This document shows, piece by piece, positions 11,420-22,620 of a stretch of DNA of 64,000 bases (within the stretch, counting starts at the first letter, position 1; every line of letters starts with the position of its first letter). The notes beneath the pieces are model-generated. The model did no database searches. It worked only from the letters and a program-made list of their open reading frames with translations, and was not told where the DNA came from. The DNA comes from Dryas octopetala. Taxonomy: Eukaryota; Streptophyta; Magnoliopsida; Rosales; Rosaceae. The position numbers and the translations under genes are program-made. The stretch lies in NCBI GenBank assembly GCA_963921425.1, contig OY992840.1, positions 1,056,501 through 1,120,500 on the forward strand, given 5' to 3'.

Positions 11420-14400
11420 TCAACTAGTGTTGTTCCCAGATAGACCTTTCAACGTTGCAAGTGCGTGAGCCAAACTCGAGAATCCAGCTGTTTGCATTGC
11501 ATTGTCCATTTCCATTGCAACTGTTGATTGTACAGCTGCCTTAAACGAGTTGTCTAGTGCTGCCTTGTGGTTTGCTAACGCTTGTTCATTCTCTTGCCTC
11601 AGTGTTGCATGCTCATCTCTAAGCATTTGCATTCCCTTTTGTGCTTCTTCTCTTATTCGTTGCATGCCCAACTCTGCCTCGTCTGCCCTTCTCCGCTGCT
11701 CATCGCATGCTTCTGTTAGGAGTTGAAGCTCTCGTGTTATTCCACTCCGTTCAGTAATGACTCCAGGCACATCAGCCCATGTTACTCCATCACCATAGCC
11801 TCTCACCCTGTTTCGCCTTTCAGGTCCCAACACTTCAGAATAAACCTCATGCATGACAGTGTCAGTGGCCTCTATCCCATTAGCTGCACGCAACTCGAGT
11901 GCTGTTTGAAATTCAGCCTGCCATCCAATTTACAAACTTGAGTATTTAGTATAACCTCATAACATCCGGTGTTGTAATATGGAAATTAAACTTGCAGCGC
12001 CTCTGCATTTCATATACTCGACATATGTAATGGTTATCTTACTATAATCCGTTCAGATTCTGCATCCACTGGTGTCTGATCTACTCCTCTTGTGTGGGTC
12101 ATTTTGAAAAACGTATAACGGTCAACTTCCTTTCCATGCTCTAGAAACTGCCAAATCAATCAAAGTTTTTGTTAGCAACATATTATAAGTCATGTATCTA
12201 ATCTCCAGCTTGTCATCAACATATTTTACATACATTTGTGTTTACTCTCTCTTGTTGCATTGCCTGTTTTTATGGTGTTGGGAAGTTGGCCTTCCAGATT
12301 AGTTCAAGTAATATTGTACATTTCAATCCTTATTTTATATTACTGGACTTCTGGGGCACAACTTATTAATAGTGGTGTATATTTACATATAATATGGCCA
12401 AATTTGATAATTTCATTTAAAAAAAATTGTAATTTGTATATTATAAGTACTACATATTTTGGACTTGTGCTTTTGAGTGTCCACATTCGCAGCCAATCAT
12501 ATATTGTTCACCTTTTATGGGTATGTTCATGTTTTCCTTACAGTTTTCATCTAACAACATGCTGTTGTAAAAGTATGTAGAAATCTAGGGTTTGTGGAAG
12601 AGAGGAGGCAGAGAGAATATGATCAGTCTATCTTATTCATGTTATAAATATCCTTATATAGAAGTAGGGTTTACTAGGTTTTGTATATTTACTAGTATGC
12701 CCCTACAACTAATTACAGGGATAGCCACATAAAACAATATATTTACAACACTCCCCCTTGGATATTCCATGTCATTAGTGTTGTCTCTGCTATGCGCTTC
12801 TAAGTTGCCTCGTTAAAACCTTGCCAAGTAATAAAAACCCTGTGGGAACAAAAACAACCTTGGTCGAAGGAAAAAGAGTGCAACGCGCGTGAGTGTGGAG
12901 TAGTCGCATCAGAACCTCGAAAGTAGGTGAAGCCATATCTTCTGGATCATAGGCAAATAGTATGTCTATGGGAGCGGGGTGCATTAGAGTTGCTACACCA
13001 AAACCTTGCCCGGTAAACCCAATGGGAAAAACCCGTGGTCGAAGGGAAAAGATGAGCAAATGCATATATATCAGATCAACACATCTTCAGGATGTAGTAT
13101 GAGTAGGGTGACCATGCCAAGATGTGCCTCATTAAAACCTTGCCAGGTAACAAAACCCAGTGGGACAAAATAACCCTGGACGAAGGACAAAAGAGTACAC
13201 GATGGTCAAGTGAGTATGCTTCGGGATACTCCCCCTGATGTCGACTCCTCCTGAAGATTACATACTAGGTAAATCAGCCAATCTACGCAAACCAATACCT
13301 CGAACATGCATCAAGAACGTGGACTTTGGTAGTGACTTGGTAAAGAGGTCTGCATGGTTGTCTTGAGATCGGATCTGCTTGACTTCAATCATCTGATGCT
13401 CTTGTTGCTGTTGATTGAAGAAGAACTTTGGTGCAATATGCTTGGTGTTGTCTCCTTTGATGAAACCCGTCTTCATCTGCTCGATGCAAGCGGCATTATC
13501 CTCATAGATAATCGTTGGTTCATCAGTGGTGAAATTCAGCCCACACGTACTTCGAATATGTTTGGAAACTGCTCTCAGCCATATACATTCACGAACTGCT
13601 TCGTAAAGGGCTATAATCTCAGCATGATTCGAAGAGGTAGCAACAAGGGTCTGTTTCGTTGACCTCCAAGATATTGCTGTATTCCCAATGGTAAAGACGT
13701 AACCAGTTTGAGAACGCGCTTTGTGCGGGTCTGATAGATACCCTGCGTCAGCATATCCAACAAGGCGGGCATCGTTCCGAGGATCGAGGGGGTTCGATCC
13801 ATTCCTTGATGCATAGGGATAGAATAAGCCCATATCCGTCGTACCTCTAAGGTAGCGGAAAATGTCTTTTATGCCATTCCAGTGGCGACGTGTTGGCGCA
13901 GAGCTATATCTAGCTAACAAGTTCACAGCGAATGAGATGTCCGGTCTAGTACATTGAGCCAAGTACAATAATGCGCCTATTGCACTTAGATATGGGACTT
14001 CTGGTGCCAATATCTCTTCGTTATCATCTGCGGGACGAAACGGATCCTTCTTAGGATCTAGACTACGGACGATCATAGGTGTGCTAGAAGGCTTCGCTTT
14101 ATCCTCATTAAAGCGCCTTAACATCTTCTGGATGTAATTCGATTGATGGACTAGAATTCCATCTGCACGGTGCTCGAGCTCCAGGCCGAGACAGAAATTC
14201 GTTCTCCCAAGATCTTTCATCTCGAATTCCAACTTCAGGTGTTTAGCGGTTTCCTTGATCTCTTCAGGAGTACCAATTAGATTCATGTCATCGACATAAA
14301 CAGCTACAATAGCAAAACCAGAACTTGTTTTCTTAATAAACACGCAAGGGCATAGATCATTATTCACATATCCCATCCCGATCAAATACTCACTTAGACG

Positions 14401-17400
14401 GTTATACCACATCCGTCCGGATTGTTTCAATCCATATAGTGAACGCCTCAAACGAATGGAGAGCGTGTTCCGTGGTCTGGAACTATTTGCATCGGGTATC
14501 TTAAGTCCTTCGGGAACTTTCATATATATCTCTGTATCAAGATCCCCATAGAGATAAGCAGTGACCACATCCATAAGCTGCATACTCAGTTTTTCGGAAA
14601 CTACCAGACTGATAAGGTAGCGGAACGTTATCACGTCCATTACGGGAGAATACGTTTCCTCGTAATCAATCCCAGGGCGTTGAGAAAATCCTTGCGCCAC
14701 TAGACGAGCCTTGTATCTTACAATCTCGTTTTTCTCATTACGCTTCCTTACAAATACCCATTTAAATCCTACAGGTTTAACATGGGAGGGTGTAGGAACG
14801 ACAGGCCCAAACACCTTTCTCTTTGTCAAGGAATCTAATTCGACCTGGATTGCTTCTTTCCATTTTGGCCAGTCGTCTCGACGTTGACATTCATCAACGG
14901 AGCGAGGTTCGATGTCATCGCTAGTTATGATTTCGGTAGCTACCGCGAACACAAATATATCATCGATGATAATCTCGTTTCGATTCCAGAGCTCACTTAA
15001 GCATGCATAATTTATAGAGATCTCTCTGTTCTCGGGAGTGGGTTCAGATGTTGGAGCGTCCCCCAACACCGTCTCTTCCAGGACGGACCCATAATCCGGA
15101 ACTATTTCGTGAGATGGATCGGTTGAGATTGCGATATCAAGAAGACTCGTTTGTGCCAAATTTATCCTCTTCCGGGGATAAGAGTCCTTCGAACCTAGTG
15201 GTCTACCTCGCTTCTGGGCAGGGACATAAGACTGGTTAGCCGCTATGGCCGTACCTCGTCCATCTGGGACGACACGTCCTTCGGGGACAGATATCCTTGC
15301 AGGCACGTTTGCAGCAGGTATATGTGATCTCGTCACTTTAGCTAGATCAGAGAAAGCGTCTGGCATATTATGAGCTACACTCTGTAGATCTAGAATTCTC
15401 CGCACTTCACTATCACATTGTGCGGTTCGGGGATCGAGATGAGACATAGTGGGGACATTCCACGTCAATTCACGTCGTTCTTCAGGAACGGTGACGTTCT
15501 TATCTCCCCCTAACGGCGGGAAGACTGTCTCATCAAAGTGACAATCCGCAAATCTGGCGGTAAAGAGATCGCCTGTCAAGGGCTCTAAAAAGCGTATAAT
15601 AGATGGGGATTCATAACCGACATATATGCCCATCCTTCGTTGAGGACCCATTTTGGTACGTTGTGGCGGCGCAACTGGCACATAAACTGCACACCCAAAT
15701 ATGCGTAAGTACGAAACGTCAGGTTCGTACCCAGTCACCAGCTGTAACGCAGAGTAAGGTTGGGTAGCAGTGGGCCTCAACCGGACCAACATGGCTGCAT
15801 GCAAGATCGCATAGCCCCACGCAGAAATTGGAAGCTTGGTGCGCATAACCAAGGTTCGTGCGATCATTTGTAATCTTTTAATGAACGCTTCTGCGAGACC
15901 ATTCTGGGTGTGAACATGGGGAACTGGATGTTCAACATCAATCCCAAGGGACATGCAATAATCATCGAAAGTTTTCGATGTAAACTCTCCGGCATTATCA
16001 AGTCTTATGGACTTTATGGGATAATCCGGGTGGTGAGCCCTCAATTTAATGATCTGGGCGAGGAGTTTAGCAAAGGCAGCATTTCTTGTGGACAATAGTG
16101 TAACATGTGACCACCTTGTCGATGCATCAACCAAAACCATGAAATATTTAAATGGTTCGCATGGTGGTTGGATAGGTCCACAAATATCCCCTTGTATCCT
16201 TTGCAGGAAAAGGGCGGAGTCTTTACTAGTCTTTGCATATGATGGTCTAGTATTCAACTTTCCGAGCGAGCAGGCTTGGCATAGTGTGTCACTAAACACA
16301 AGATCCTTATTAGTAAGGGGATGCCCGTGTGATGAATTGAGGATACGGCGCATCATACTTTGACCTGGGTGTCCCAACCGGTCATGCCATAGCAAGAGAC
16401 TGCTCAAATTGGTTAACTTCTGGTTAACTATGTGATTTGCCTCAATCGATCTAATGGTGGTCATATAGAGACCGCTCGATAGGCATTTCAATTTCTCCAA
16501 TGTACGCTTCTGGCCATACAAATTGGAGGTTATGCAAAGATATTCCACTCCATTTTCCTCAGTGGTTTCAACGTGATAACCGTTGGCTCGAATATCCTTA
16601 AAACTCAACAACGTTCTTCTGGAACATGGAGAATATAAGGCCTCATTAATGGTAAATTCGGTACCATTGGACAACATAAAATGGGCTTTGCCATGACCCT
16701 CTATCAGGTTGGATTGGCCTGATATGGTTGTCACAGAGGTATGAGTAGGCAATAAGTTTGAAAAATACTTCCGATCTTGGAGTATGGTGTGCGTAGTAGC
16801 ACTGTCAGCCAGACAACAAACTTCCCCACAAAACATGCCTATTCATAAATTTAATTCAATGGATCACATGTATGAAAATAACTTAATTGAATTAAATAAT
16901 ATTCGAGCATAACCAAATTTTCCAAAAATAAATAATCCAAGTCATAAATCACCAAAATAATCCAAATAAGAAAAACATTATTCAGAAAATAAATACGGCA
17001 CAAGCGCCGATCATATCTATGTCATCGAGTTTCTAATCCTCGAAGTGTCCAGTAGCAGCTTGGAAATCAGTGACCTCTAAGGTGGTATCCATAGGAAATG
17101 ATCCCTCAACGAGATTGGTCTCTCGAGTTCCGCGACTGGCGTGATACTCATTTACAGCTTGCGCTGATGCACGGCAGGTGCGAGACCAGTGATCAGTTCC
17201 TCCACATCGGTAACATAGATTATTCTGATTCTGATTCTGATTTTGGTTCTGATTCTGGTGGCGACGGGCCGGACCAGTGTTCCTCTCATCTCGAGTCCTT
17301 GGGGCCGAGGGACCGCGGTTCCTACCACGTGGGCCTTGGCCACTAGAATTCGGGTTTCGTGGGCCATGACCGCGTGGGCCTTGGCCGCGTTGGCCTCGAT

Positions 17401-20400
17401 CATACGGGCCATTCCTCTGAGAACCTTTCCTTTCATTTCTCGGGCGGTCGGACTTCGTGCCCTTTCCATGACCTCGGTATCCTCTATCGCGGTTTGAATT
17501 GCGATGAGCAACAGCATTTGCTTCAGGCAATGGTGCTGCTTTAGTACCGACAGGTCGGGCTTGATCATTTCTCATTAATAAGTTGTTGTTCTTTTCAGCG
17601 AGCAACAGAGTAGTGATCAATGCCGAGAACTTGGTAAAATTCCTCTCCCTGTATTGTTGCTGCAGGACCAAACAGGAGGCAGGGAAGGTGGAGAAAGTCT
17701 TCTCCAATAGGTCAGCTTCGGTGAGCTCCTCCCCACAAAATTTGAGGAGTGACCGGATCCGGCAGATTTCCGAATTATACTCATTCACGGATTTGAAATC
17801 CTGGAAACGGATATTCTGCCAGTCATGTCTTGCTTCAGGCAAGAAAATGGTCTTCTGATGGTTAAACCGCTCTTCCAGAGCAACCCAAAGAGCTCGTGGA
17901 TCCTCTTCAGCGAGGTACTCAACTTGGAGTGCTTCTTCCATATGCTTCCTAATGAAGATCATGGCACTTGCCTTAAGGGACTCTGCAACAACATTGTCTG
18001 CATTGATTGTCGACCTCATCTTCTTGGCAGTCAAATGAAGCTTAACATCTTGAGTCCACTTTAGATAGTTTCTTCCGGAAACTTCCAAAGCGACGAAATC
18101 AAGCTTGTTGAGATTTGACATTCTTTGGTTGAAAGGAACAAATAATCATAATTAGTGATTCGGGCAATAATATCCATAAACAATAAATAAGAACTTCAAG
18201 TTCTATAACATGGTATAGACATGTAAAATCTACTGGTTTTATCATGTATGGTGAATTTATGAAGGAAACTTCAAGTTCCTTATACGGCATTATTGAAACT
18301 ACAAGTTCAATATTTATGTATGAACTACTGGTTCATTAATTACCTGCAATTTCTACACATATACTCTAGTGCGAAAATTAAACAAGTAAAATATTCATAT
18401 ACCCAAGAAGAACACAAAAATATCTCAAAATTGTTTGAACAAAATTGTTTGAATATTTAAATTATTAAAATATTCGTGGGGGTGACGTGGCTGCCTGCGT
18501 GGCTGCTAGGTGGATGCCTGCGTGGCTGCTTGGTGGATGCCTGCGTGGCAGCTAGGTGGCTGCCTGCGTGGCAGCAAGGTGGCTGCCTGCGTGGCAGCTG
18601 ACATGGCAGCGGCGTGGCGGGCCTGCTGGGCTGCTACACCTTGGCCTGGGCTGCTGCGCTGCTGGGCTGCATGGGCCTGCAAGGCTCCTGCGCTGGGCTG
18701 CCTGGTGGGCAGCAAAGCTGCTGCTGCTGGCAGCTAGGCAAGGCGCTGGCAGCATGCTGCTGCGAGAAAGGTTGCTGCAGGCAGCAAGGTGAGGCTAGCT
18801 GCGCGAGGGGAGATGCTGCGAGGTGGCGCTGCTGCTGGCAGCGAGGAGACGCTGCTGCTGGCAGCATGGCAGCGAGGGCTGCGCGTGCGAGGGGCTGGCT
18901 GCTAGAGGAGGCGCTACAGCAGCAAGGCGAGGCAGCGAGGGGCTGCTGGCAGTTTGTCGCGCTGCTGCTGGCAGCGGCCTGCACTGCTGCTGGCAGCGGC
19001 CTGCGTGCAGCGGGGGCTGCGAGGTGCAAGGCTGCAGCGGGGCGAGGCGCGCGAGGGGGCTGCTGCTGCAGGCAGCGATGCGTGGCTGCTGCTGGCAGCG
19101 CAAGGCAGCGGGGCTGCTGCTCGGGGCGGTTTTTCGATCACCCAAATAAATTTCCTCCTTTTTATTATTATTTAATCATTCAATTCAAGGAAGCATGAAT
19201 AAAATATATAAACCCAAATAAATCAATCTCATAAATTTAGGGTTCATGCTTCATGGAGGATTTTTCAATCAATCAAAGGTTTTAAAACATAAACATAAAA
19301 TTGTTTTATAAAACCTACTTGGTTGAAGAACAAATTGAAGGATGATCCTCTTTCGTTTATCGATCCACAATCCACAATCCAAAGAGCTTTTCGTGCTGAT
19401 AACGTGTTGTAAAAGTATGTAGAAATCTAGGGTTTGTGGAAGAGAGGAGGCAGAGAGAATATGATCAGTCTATCTTATTCATGTTATAAATATCCTTATA
19501 TAGAAGTAGGGTTTACTAGGTTTTGTATATTTACTAGTATGCCCCTACAACTAATTACAGGGATAGCCACATAAAACAATATATTTACAACACATGCAAA
19601 GTATTATTATTTTTTTTATCATAACATGCTAACTCATTATTCAGTTTGCATGAATGAATCTTATATTACTATGCCATAATCCAACTATTTTAAGAAATTC
19701 CCTTTCCCTATATGACGTGAAATTGAGTTTATCATACACAACCATATTTTCCAATTATTGCTGGTTACATACATGACAAACCTAATATATATGCACATAT
19801 AAATCACTCACATATTCATGTCGTATTTGTGCAAACGTCCTTGTCCCAGTACTGTGACTCATCTTCAGTTTCTGCCTATTAGCTTTGTTTATGATTGACC
19901 GTTTCTGCATATTACACAAGACATAATAGTAATCATTAGTCATTCTACCAATGTGGCCTATTACTTTTTAACCATTACACCAGCAGCCTACATATTATGA
20001 GTTACGTATGATTCCCTTGCATTACTCATGACATATTAAACTCATATGACATTGGTATAAACCTGCTTGTTTACCTGCCCTTTAACATCATCCCAGAAGC
20101 AAACCAATATATTCCAATGCTCTTGTTTTACTCGCTTGTCACCACAAGTAAAACGTGCTAGTTTTCCCACGTTTGGTGCATACCAATCTCGTCTTAGAGT
20201 TGCCTTAAAGTGCTTCCATCTCGCTCCAATTTTTTTCACCACAGTGTGCCTAATTCGATCCTCCAGCAACCTCATACGCTCGTCTGACCAATCAAGGCTT
20301 TCCTGTTACATCTTGTCATTTGTTAGTTTCACATCTTTGGATCTTAATTAACTGTGCAAGCAGTACATGCATTAAGTTTTGACAAAAATTTGATAAGTGT

Positions 20401-20869
20401 AGCTTTTTCATATGGTAGTAGAAAATACCTTCACTTCATCCCATGCATCCCTAATTGAAATTCCCTGCCGAAATTCCCTCCAATCTGTGATATGAACAGG
20501 AAAAAGTTTGTGGTTATGCGCAAACATTCCCAGAAACCTTGAGAATTGTGCACATTTGCGCCTAGGTGCGACTGCTTGTCCGCTACTATTAAATGTAAGT
20601 TTCTCGGTCCCCCCGATTGCCCAGTTAAGCTTATTTTTGCCCCTCAATTTCTTAAGGGATGGTCCACGACCTACTGACTGTGTTGGCTCACTTACCTGAG
20701 CCCCCACGTGAGGGCCCTCCTGGTCATATGATAGTATTTCCTCATTCCATCCATGCTGCACATTGTTCTCAACATGAAACAGAGGAAGTAGTGGTGCTTG
20801 TGTCTCTTCATCCCTATCCAATTCTGTGACGTTGAATCCTTCAGTTGCAGCCCTTAAAAAATCACTCAT
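11420..20869 (-). CDS. CACTA TNPA-like protein (Transposase_24 family), 5 coding exons, 454 aa
   Basis: The second gene of the CACTA element, for a TNPA/TNP1-like DNA-binding partner of the TNP2 transposase. Exons by splice signals and phase: 20,869-20,429, 20,302-20,075, 19,904-19,812, 12,147-12,043 and 11,917-11,420. All introns are phase 0 with GT/AG ends. The start is an ATG (MSDFLRAATEG) just inside a TTTATAG acceptor, so an upstream leader exon is likely. The middle exons carry the Transposase_24 signature (KIGARWKHFKATLRRDWY; NRQKLKMSHSTGTRTFAQIR; THTRGVDQTPVDAESE; GPERRNRVRGYG). The C-terminus is a Glu/Arg/Gln-rich coiled coil, as expected for oligomerisation. Intron 3 holds a 7-kb copia element. 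The frame is open throughout. Start and first exon are the least certain parts. Confidence 0.8.
12563..12750 (-). repeat. Copia 3' LTR
   Basis: 188 bp, bounded by TGTTG and CAACA in inverted orientation and identical by eye to the copy at 19,405-19,592. The minus strand contains CTATATAAGG at 12,652-12,661, a TATA-like box. Confidence 0.95.
12805..13200. repeat. Three diverged ~75-bp repeats downstream of copia pol
   Basis: Between pol and the 3' LTR the phrase AAAACCTTGCC.GGTAA..., followed by CCC..TGGGA.AAAA and then GG.CGAAGG.AAA, recurs near 12,817, 12,999 and 13,135. The copies are spaced about 130-180 bp apart and partly diverged. This is non-coding element DNA of unknown role. Confidence 0.75.
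13258..16836 (-). CDS. Copia pol polyprotein (protease, integrase, RT, RNase H), 1,192 aa
   Basis: An uninterrupted copia-order polyprotein. From the N-terminus: a protease-like DSATTH motif within the first 20 residues; the integrase zinc finger (HDRLGHPG, CQACSLGK; about 147-190); the integrase core with GDICGP (about 215), LDNAGEF (about 278) and a Glu in GLAEAFIKR; reverse transcriptase with YVDDMNLIG (about 845); and RNase H with GYADAGYLSDP (about 1,025). Integrase before RT is the copia order. No internal stop or frameshift is seen. The frame differs from gag, with 196 bp and stop codons between them. The protease box lies very near the ORF start, so the true protein may begin upstream through splicing or frameshifting. 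Confidence 0.9.
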   Translation of the reverse strand: MFCGEVCCLADSATTHTILQDRKYFSNLLPTHTSVTTISGQSNLIEGHGKAHFMLSNGTEFTINEALYSPCSRRTLLSFKDIRANGYHVETTEENGVEYLCITSNLYGQKRTLEKLKCLSSGLYMTTIRSIEANHIVNQKLTNLSSLLLWHDRLGHPGQSMMRRILNSSHGHPLTNKDLVFSDTLCQACSLGKLNTRPSYAKTSKDSALFLQRIQGDICGPIQPPCEPFKYFMVLVDASTRWSHVTLLSTRNAAFAKLLAQIIKLRAHHPDYPIKSIRLDNAGEFTSKTFDDYCMSLGIDVEHPVPHVHTQNGLAEAFIKRLQMIARTLVMRTKLPISAWGYAILHAAMLVRLRPTATQPYSALQLVTGYEPDVSYLRIFGCAVYVPVAPPQRTKMGPQRRMGIYVGYESPSIIRFLEPLTGDLFTARFADCHFDETVFPPLGGDKNVTVPEERRELTWNVPTMSHLDPRTAQCDSEVRRILDLQSVAHNMPDAFSDLAKVTRSHIPAANVPARISVPEGRVVPDGRGTAIAANQSYVPAQKRGRPLGSKDSYPRKRINLAQTSLLDIAISTDPSHEIVPDYGSVLEETVLGDAPTSEPTPENREISINYACLSELWNRNEIIIDDIFVFAVATEIITSDDIEPRSVDECQRRDDWPKWKEAIQVELDSLTKRKVFGPVVPTPSHVKPVGFKWVFVRKRNEKNEIVRYKARLVAQGFSQRPGIDYEETYSPVMDVITFRYLISLVVSEKLSMQLMDVVTAYLYGDLDTEIYMKVPEGLKIPDANSSRPRNTLSIRLRRSLYGLKQSGRMWYNRLSEYLIGMGYVNNDLCPCVFIKKTSSGFAIVAVYVDDMNLIGTPEEIKETAKHLKLEFEMKDLGRTNFCLGLELEHRADGILVHQSNYIQKMLRRFNEDKAKPSSTPMIVRSLDPKKDPFRPADDNEEILAPEVPYLSAIGALLYLAQCTRPDISFAVNLLARYSSAPTRRHWNGIKDIFRYLRGTTDMGLFYPYASRNGSNPLDPRNDARLVGYADAGYLSDPHKARSQTGYVFTIGNTAISWRSTKQTLVATSSNHAEIIALYEAVRECIWLRAVSKHIRSTCGLNFTTDEPTIIYEDNAACIEQMKTGFIKGDNTKHIAPKFFFNQQQQEHQMIEVKQIRSQDNHADLFTKSLPKSTFLMHVRGIGLRRLADLPSM
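17033..18121 (-). CDS. Copia gag, 362 aa
   Basis: Nucleocapsid-capsid protein of the copia element. The first 180 residues match the plant copia gag/UBN2-type capsid fold (MSNLNKLDFVALEVSGRNYL, KWTQDVKLHL, FHNHQKT-like region). Then comes an Arg/Gly/Gln-rich nucleic-acid-binding region with a run of NQ repeats, and a CCHC knuckle (CYRCGGTDHWSRTC) near residue 300. It ends at 17,033, before pol, in another frame. The run of alternating N and Q codons at 17,220-17,255 is a (GATTCT)n-like microsatellite on the plus strand. Confidence 0.88.
   Translation of the reverse strand: MSNLNKLDFVALEVSGRNYLKWTQDVKLHLTAKKMRSTINADNVVAESLKASAMIFIRKHMEEALQVEYLAEEDPRALWVALEERFNHQKTIFLPEARHDWQNIRFQDFKSVNEYNSEICRIRSLLKFCGEELTEADLLEKTFSTFPASCLVLQQQYRERNFTKFSALITTLLLAEKNNNLLMRNDQARPVGTKAAPLPEANAVAHRNSNRDRGYRGHGKGTKSDRPRNERKGSQRNGPYDRGQRGQGPRGHGPRNPNSSGQGPRGRNRGPSAPRTRDERNTGPARRHQNQNQNQNQNQNNLCYRCGGTDHWSRTCRASAQAVNEYHASRGTRETNLVEGSFPMDTTLEVTDFQAATGHFED
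18481..19130. repeat. GC-rich CTG/CAG low-complexity block in copia leader
   Basis: A 650-bp island of very high GC in an AT-rich element, between the 5' LTR and gag. Its left part is a 23-bp minisatellite, five copies at 18,488-18,602 built on GTGGCTGCCTGCGTGGCAGC. The rest is an irregular array of GCTGCTGGCAGC-type words, many of them self-complementary. Long open frames occur on both strands in several frames, as expected of triplet-rich sequence, and I do not call any of them genes. Confidence 0.9.
19405..19592 (-). repeat. Copia 5' LTR
   Basis: 188 bp, identical by eye to 12,563-12,750, and followed by the right-hand CATGC duplication. As the upstream LTR it would carry the promoter; a TATA-like CTATATAAGG lies on the minus strand at 19,494-19,503. 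Confidence 0.95.
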
Positions 20870-21359
20870 CCTATAAACAAATACAAGCATATAGCCAATA
20901 AGTCAATTCTTCAAATTAACAGGGTGTATTATTCCCCACAAGTCAGTACCAATGAGTTTTGCATTCAGCTTCATATTTATTATTATTGACTTCCTTATTA
21001 TAACCACTCCCAATAAATAAAAACTGATTTATCTACATCTGGAAATTAACCAGCTTCTTAGTACTAAATATAGAATAATGCTGCACAGTATATTGTAAAT
21101 CAACCTTCCATTTCCACATGTGCAGGACTGTAAGTACACATTTTCAAAGTACTCCTGCATTTAAGCATATTTTTGCCATTCCAAACAATTTCAATTTTAA
21201 AGGCTACTACATACAATGGCAAGTGTATGTAGTTTACTGCTACTAACAACTCATTCCAATCGTTACATGTATGAGATTAATTTAGTTTCTATCTATACAT
21301 TTGCTGAAACAGTGTAAAAGTCCATATTGTTTGTCATACCTGTGATCCTTTTCTTTAAA

Positions 21360-21599
21360 CTAACCCTTCAATGGACCCACCTCCAACTGCATCTGCTTAT
21401 GAAGAATATTGCGTCTATTCCACACAGGTGTTGCTCCTCTTTCTTTGTAGTCAGCCGTGTAAATGATCAGATCCTCTGTGAATGAGCAGAAAATATTCCT
21501 CCTCTCTGATTTCCTTGCTTGGAACTCACCATTGTGTACTGCTCGTTTACTGCTCTCTCTTGTACGTCTCTCCATCTGCTTTATGAAGATATTTATCAA
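21360..21599 (-). CDS. Possible exon-like ORF upstream of the TNPA-like gene
   Basis: A 79-codon minus-strand frame rich in basic residues (MERRTRESSKRAVHNGEFQA) lies 490 bp upstream of the TNPA-like coding start in the same orientation. It could be an upstream exon or chance. I do not recognise a domain and no splice partner was proved. Confidence 0.25.
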   Translation of the reverse strand: MINIFIKQMERRTRESSKRAVHNGEFQARKSERRNIFCSFTEDLIIYTADYKERGATPVWNRRNILHKQMQLEVGPLKG

Positions 21600-22001
21600 T
21601 CTACTTGTTGCCCCTCTTTTTATTTTTAAAATTCAAAACGCCTTTCTGCCTTCTGATTTAGCTATTAAGCGGCAAAACTGCTGTCCTTTGGCACTCTTAC
21701 TGTTCATGAATGAGTGAAGATATTTTACATTATAAAAATGTAGAGTACACAAATACTAAACCCATTTGTTTCATATGCATTGCAACTTTGCAAATGTTAA
21801 ATACTAAAGATATGAGTATATGACGCAAACTGCCCAAGTATATGGATGGCTTTAGTACTTTATCTACTTTAATATTGCTTAGCTAAAGATATGACGCAAA
21901 CTTTGCAATGCATATGACTTTACTAGTAAGTACTACTGTACCTCTAATATTTGCAAACATATGACTATATTGACTTTAATACTACTCTATCTTTAATATT
22001 T

Positions 22002-22620
22002 GGAAAAAATTTATAAACAGGACACATATTTTGATAGTTGTTTCATTTCAGGACATAAATTTTGATTCGTGTTAATGAAGGACACATACTTTCATGTTGT
22101 GTCAATTAAGGATCATATTTTATCTCAACTTTGGCCTGACATTAGACCCATCAAAACTCTACCAAACTTAGCAAACTTATACTTGGTTTAAAGCTATGCA
22201 TTTCCTCCTAACAACCATATAAAGATCACTCAAATTGGACATCTACAACTCCAGATAATTGGCCCAAAAGTAGGGTACCCGCAACTATCCAATTGGACCT
22301 CTGAGAAAAAATTTGAAAAATCGGACAGTTTCATGTACCCTACTTTGAGGCCGATTATCTGGAATTGTAGAGATCCGATTTGGGTGATCTTTATATGGCT
22401 GTAAAGAGGAGATGCATATCTTTAAACCAAGTTTAATTTTTCTGAATTTGGTGGAGTTTTGATGGGTCCAACATCAAACAAAGTTGAGATAAAAACTTAA
22501 AAAAACATGGTCCTTAATTGACACAAAATGAAAGTAGGTGTCCTTCATTAACACGAATCAAAATTAATGTCCTGAAATGAAACAACCATCAAAGTATGTG
22601 TCATGTTTGTAAATTTTTCC
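22002..22620. mobile_element. Foldback MITE, Mutator-like, 11-bp TSD
   Basis: A near-complete palindrome of 619 bp: the left arm from GGAAAAAATTTATAAACAGG pairs with the reverse complement of the right arm (GGAAAAATTTACAAACATG), with blocks such as GTTGTTTCATTTCAGGACAT shared on both arms. CTTTAATATTT flanks both sides (21,991-22,001 and 22,621-22,631), an 11-bp duplication of the length made by Mutator-like elements. No ORF. The transcript of either strand would fold into a long hairpin. Confidence 0.85.

Larger units (their letters stand above)
12563..19592 (-). mobile_element. Ty1/copia LTR retrotransposon, 7,030 bp, TSD CATGC
   Basis: A complete element on the minus strand: 188-bp LTRs (TGTTG...CAACA), CATGC duplicated at 12,558-12,562 and 19,593-19,597, gag and pol ORFs, a purine-rich tract beside the 3' LTR (12,751-12,763; minus strand AAGGGGGAG), and a TATCAG-containing stretch beside the 5' LTR (19,391-19,404) that may be a degenerate initiator-Met primer site. 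The LTRs look identical by eye, so insertion is recent. It lies in an intron of the TNPA-like gene. Confidence 0.95.

Noticed and set aside
18506..19198. Many long open frames on both strands (Ala/Cys/Gln-rich) in the copia leader
   Set aside because: They arise from CTG/CAG-type repeats, which lack stops in several frames. They overlap each other on both strands and show no domain.
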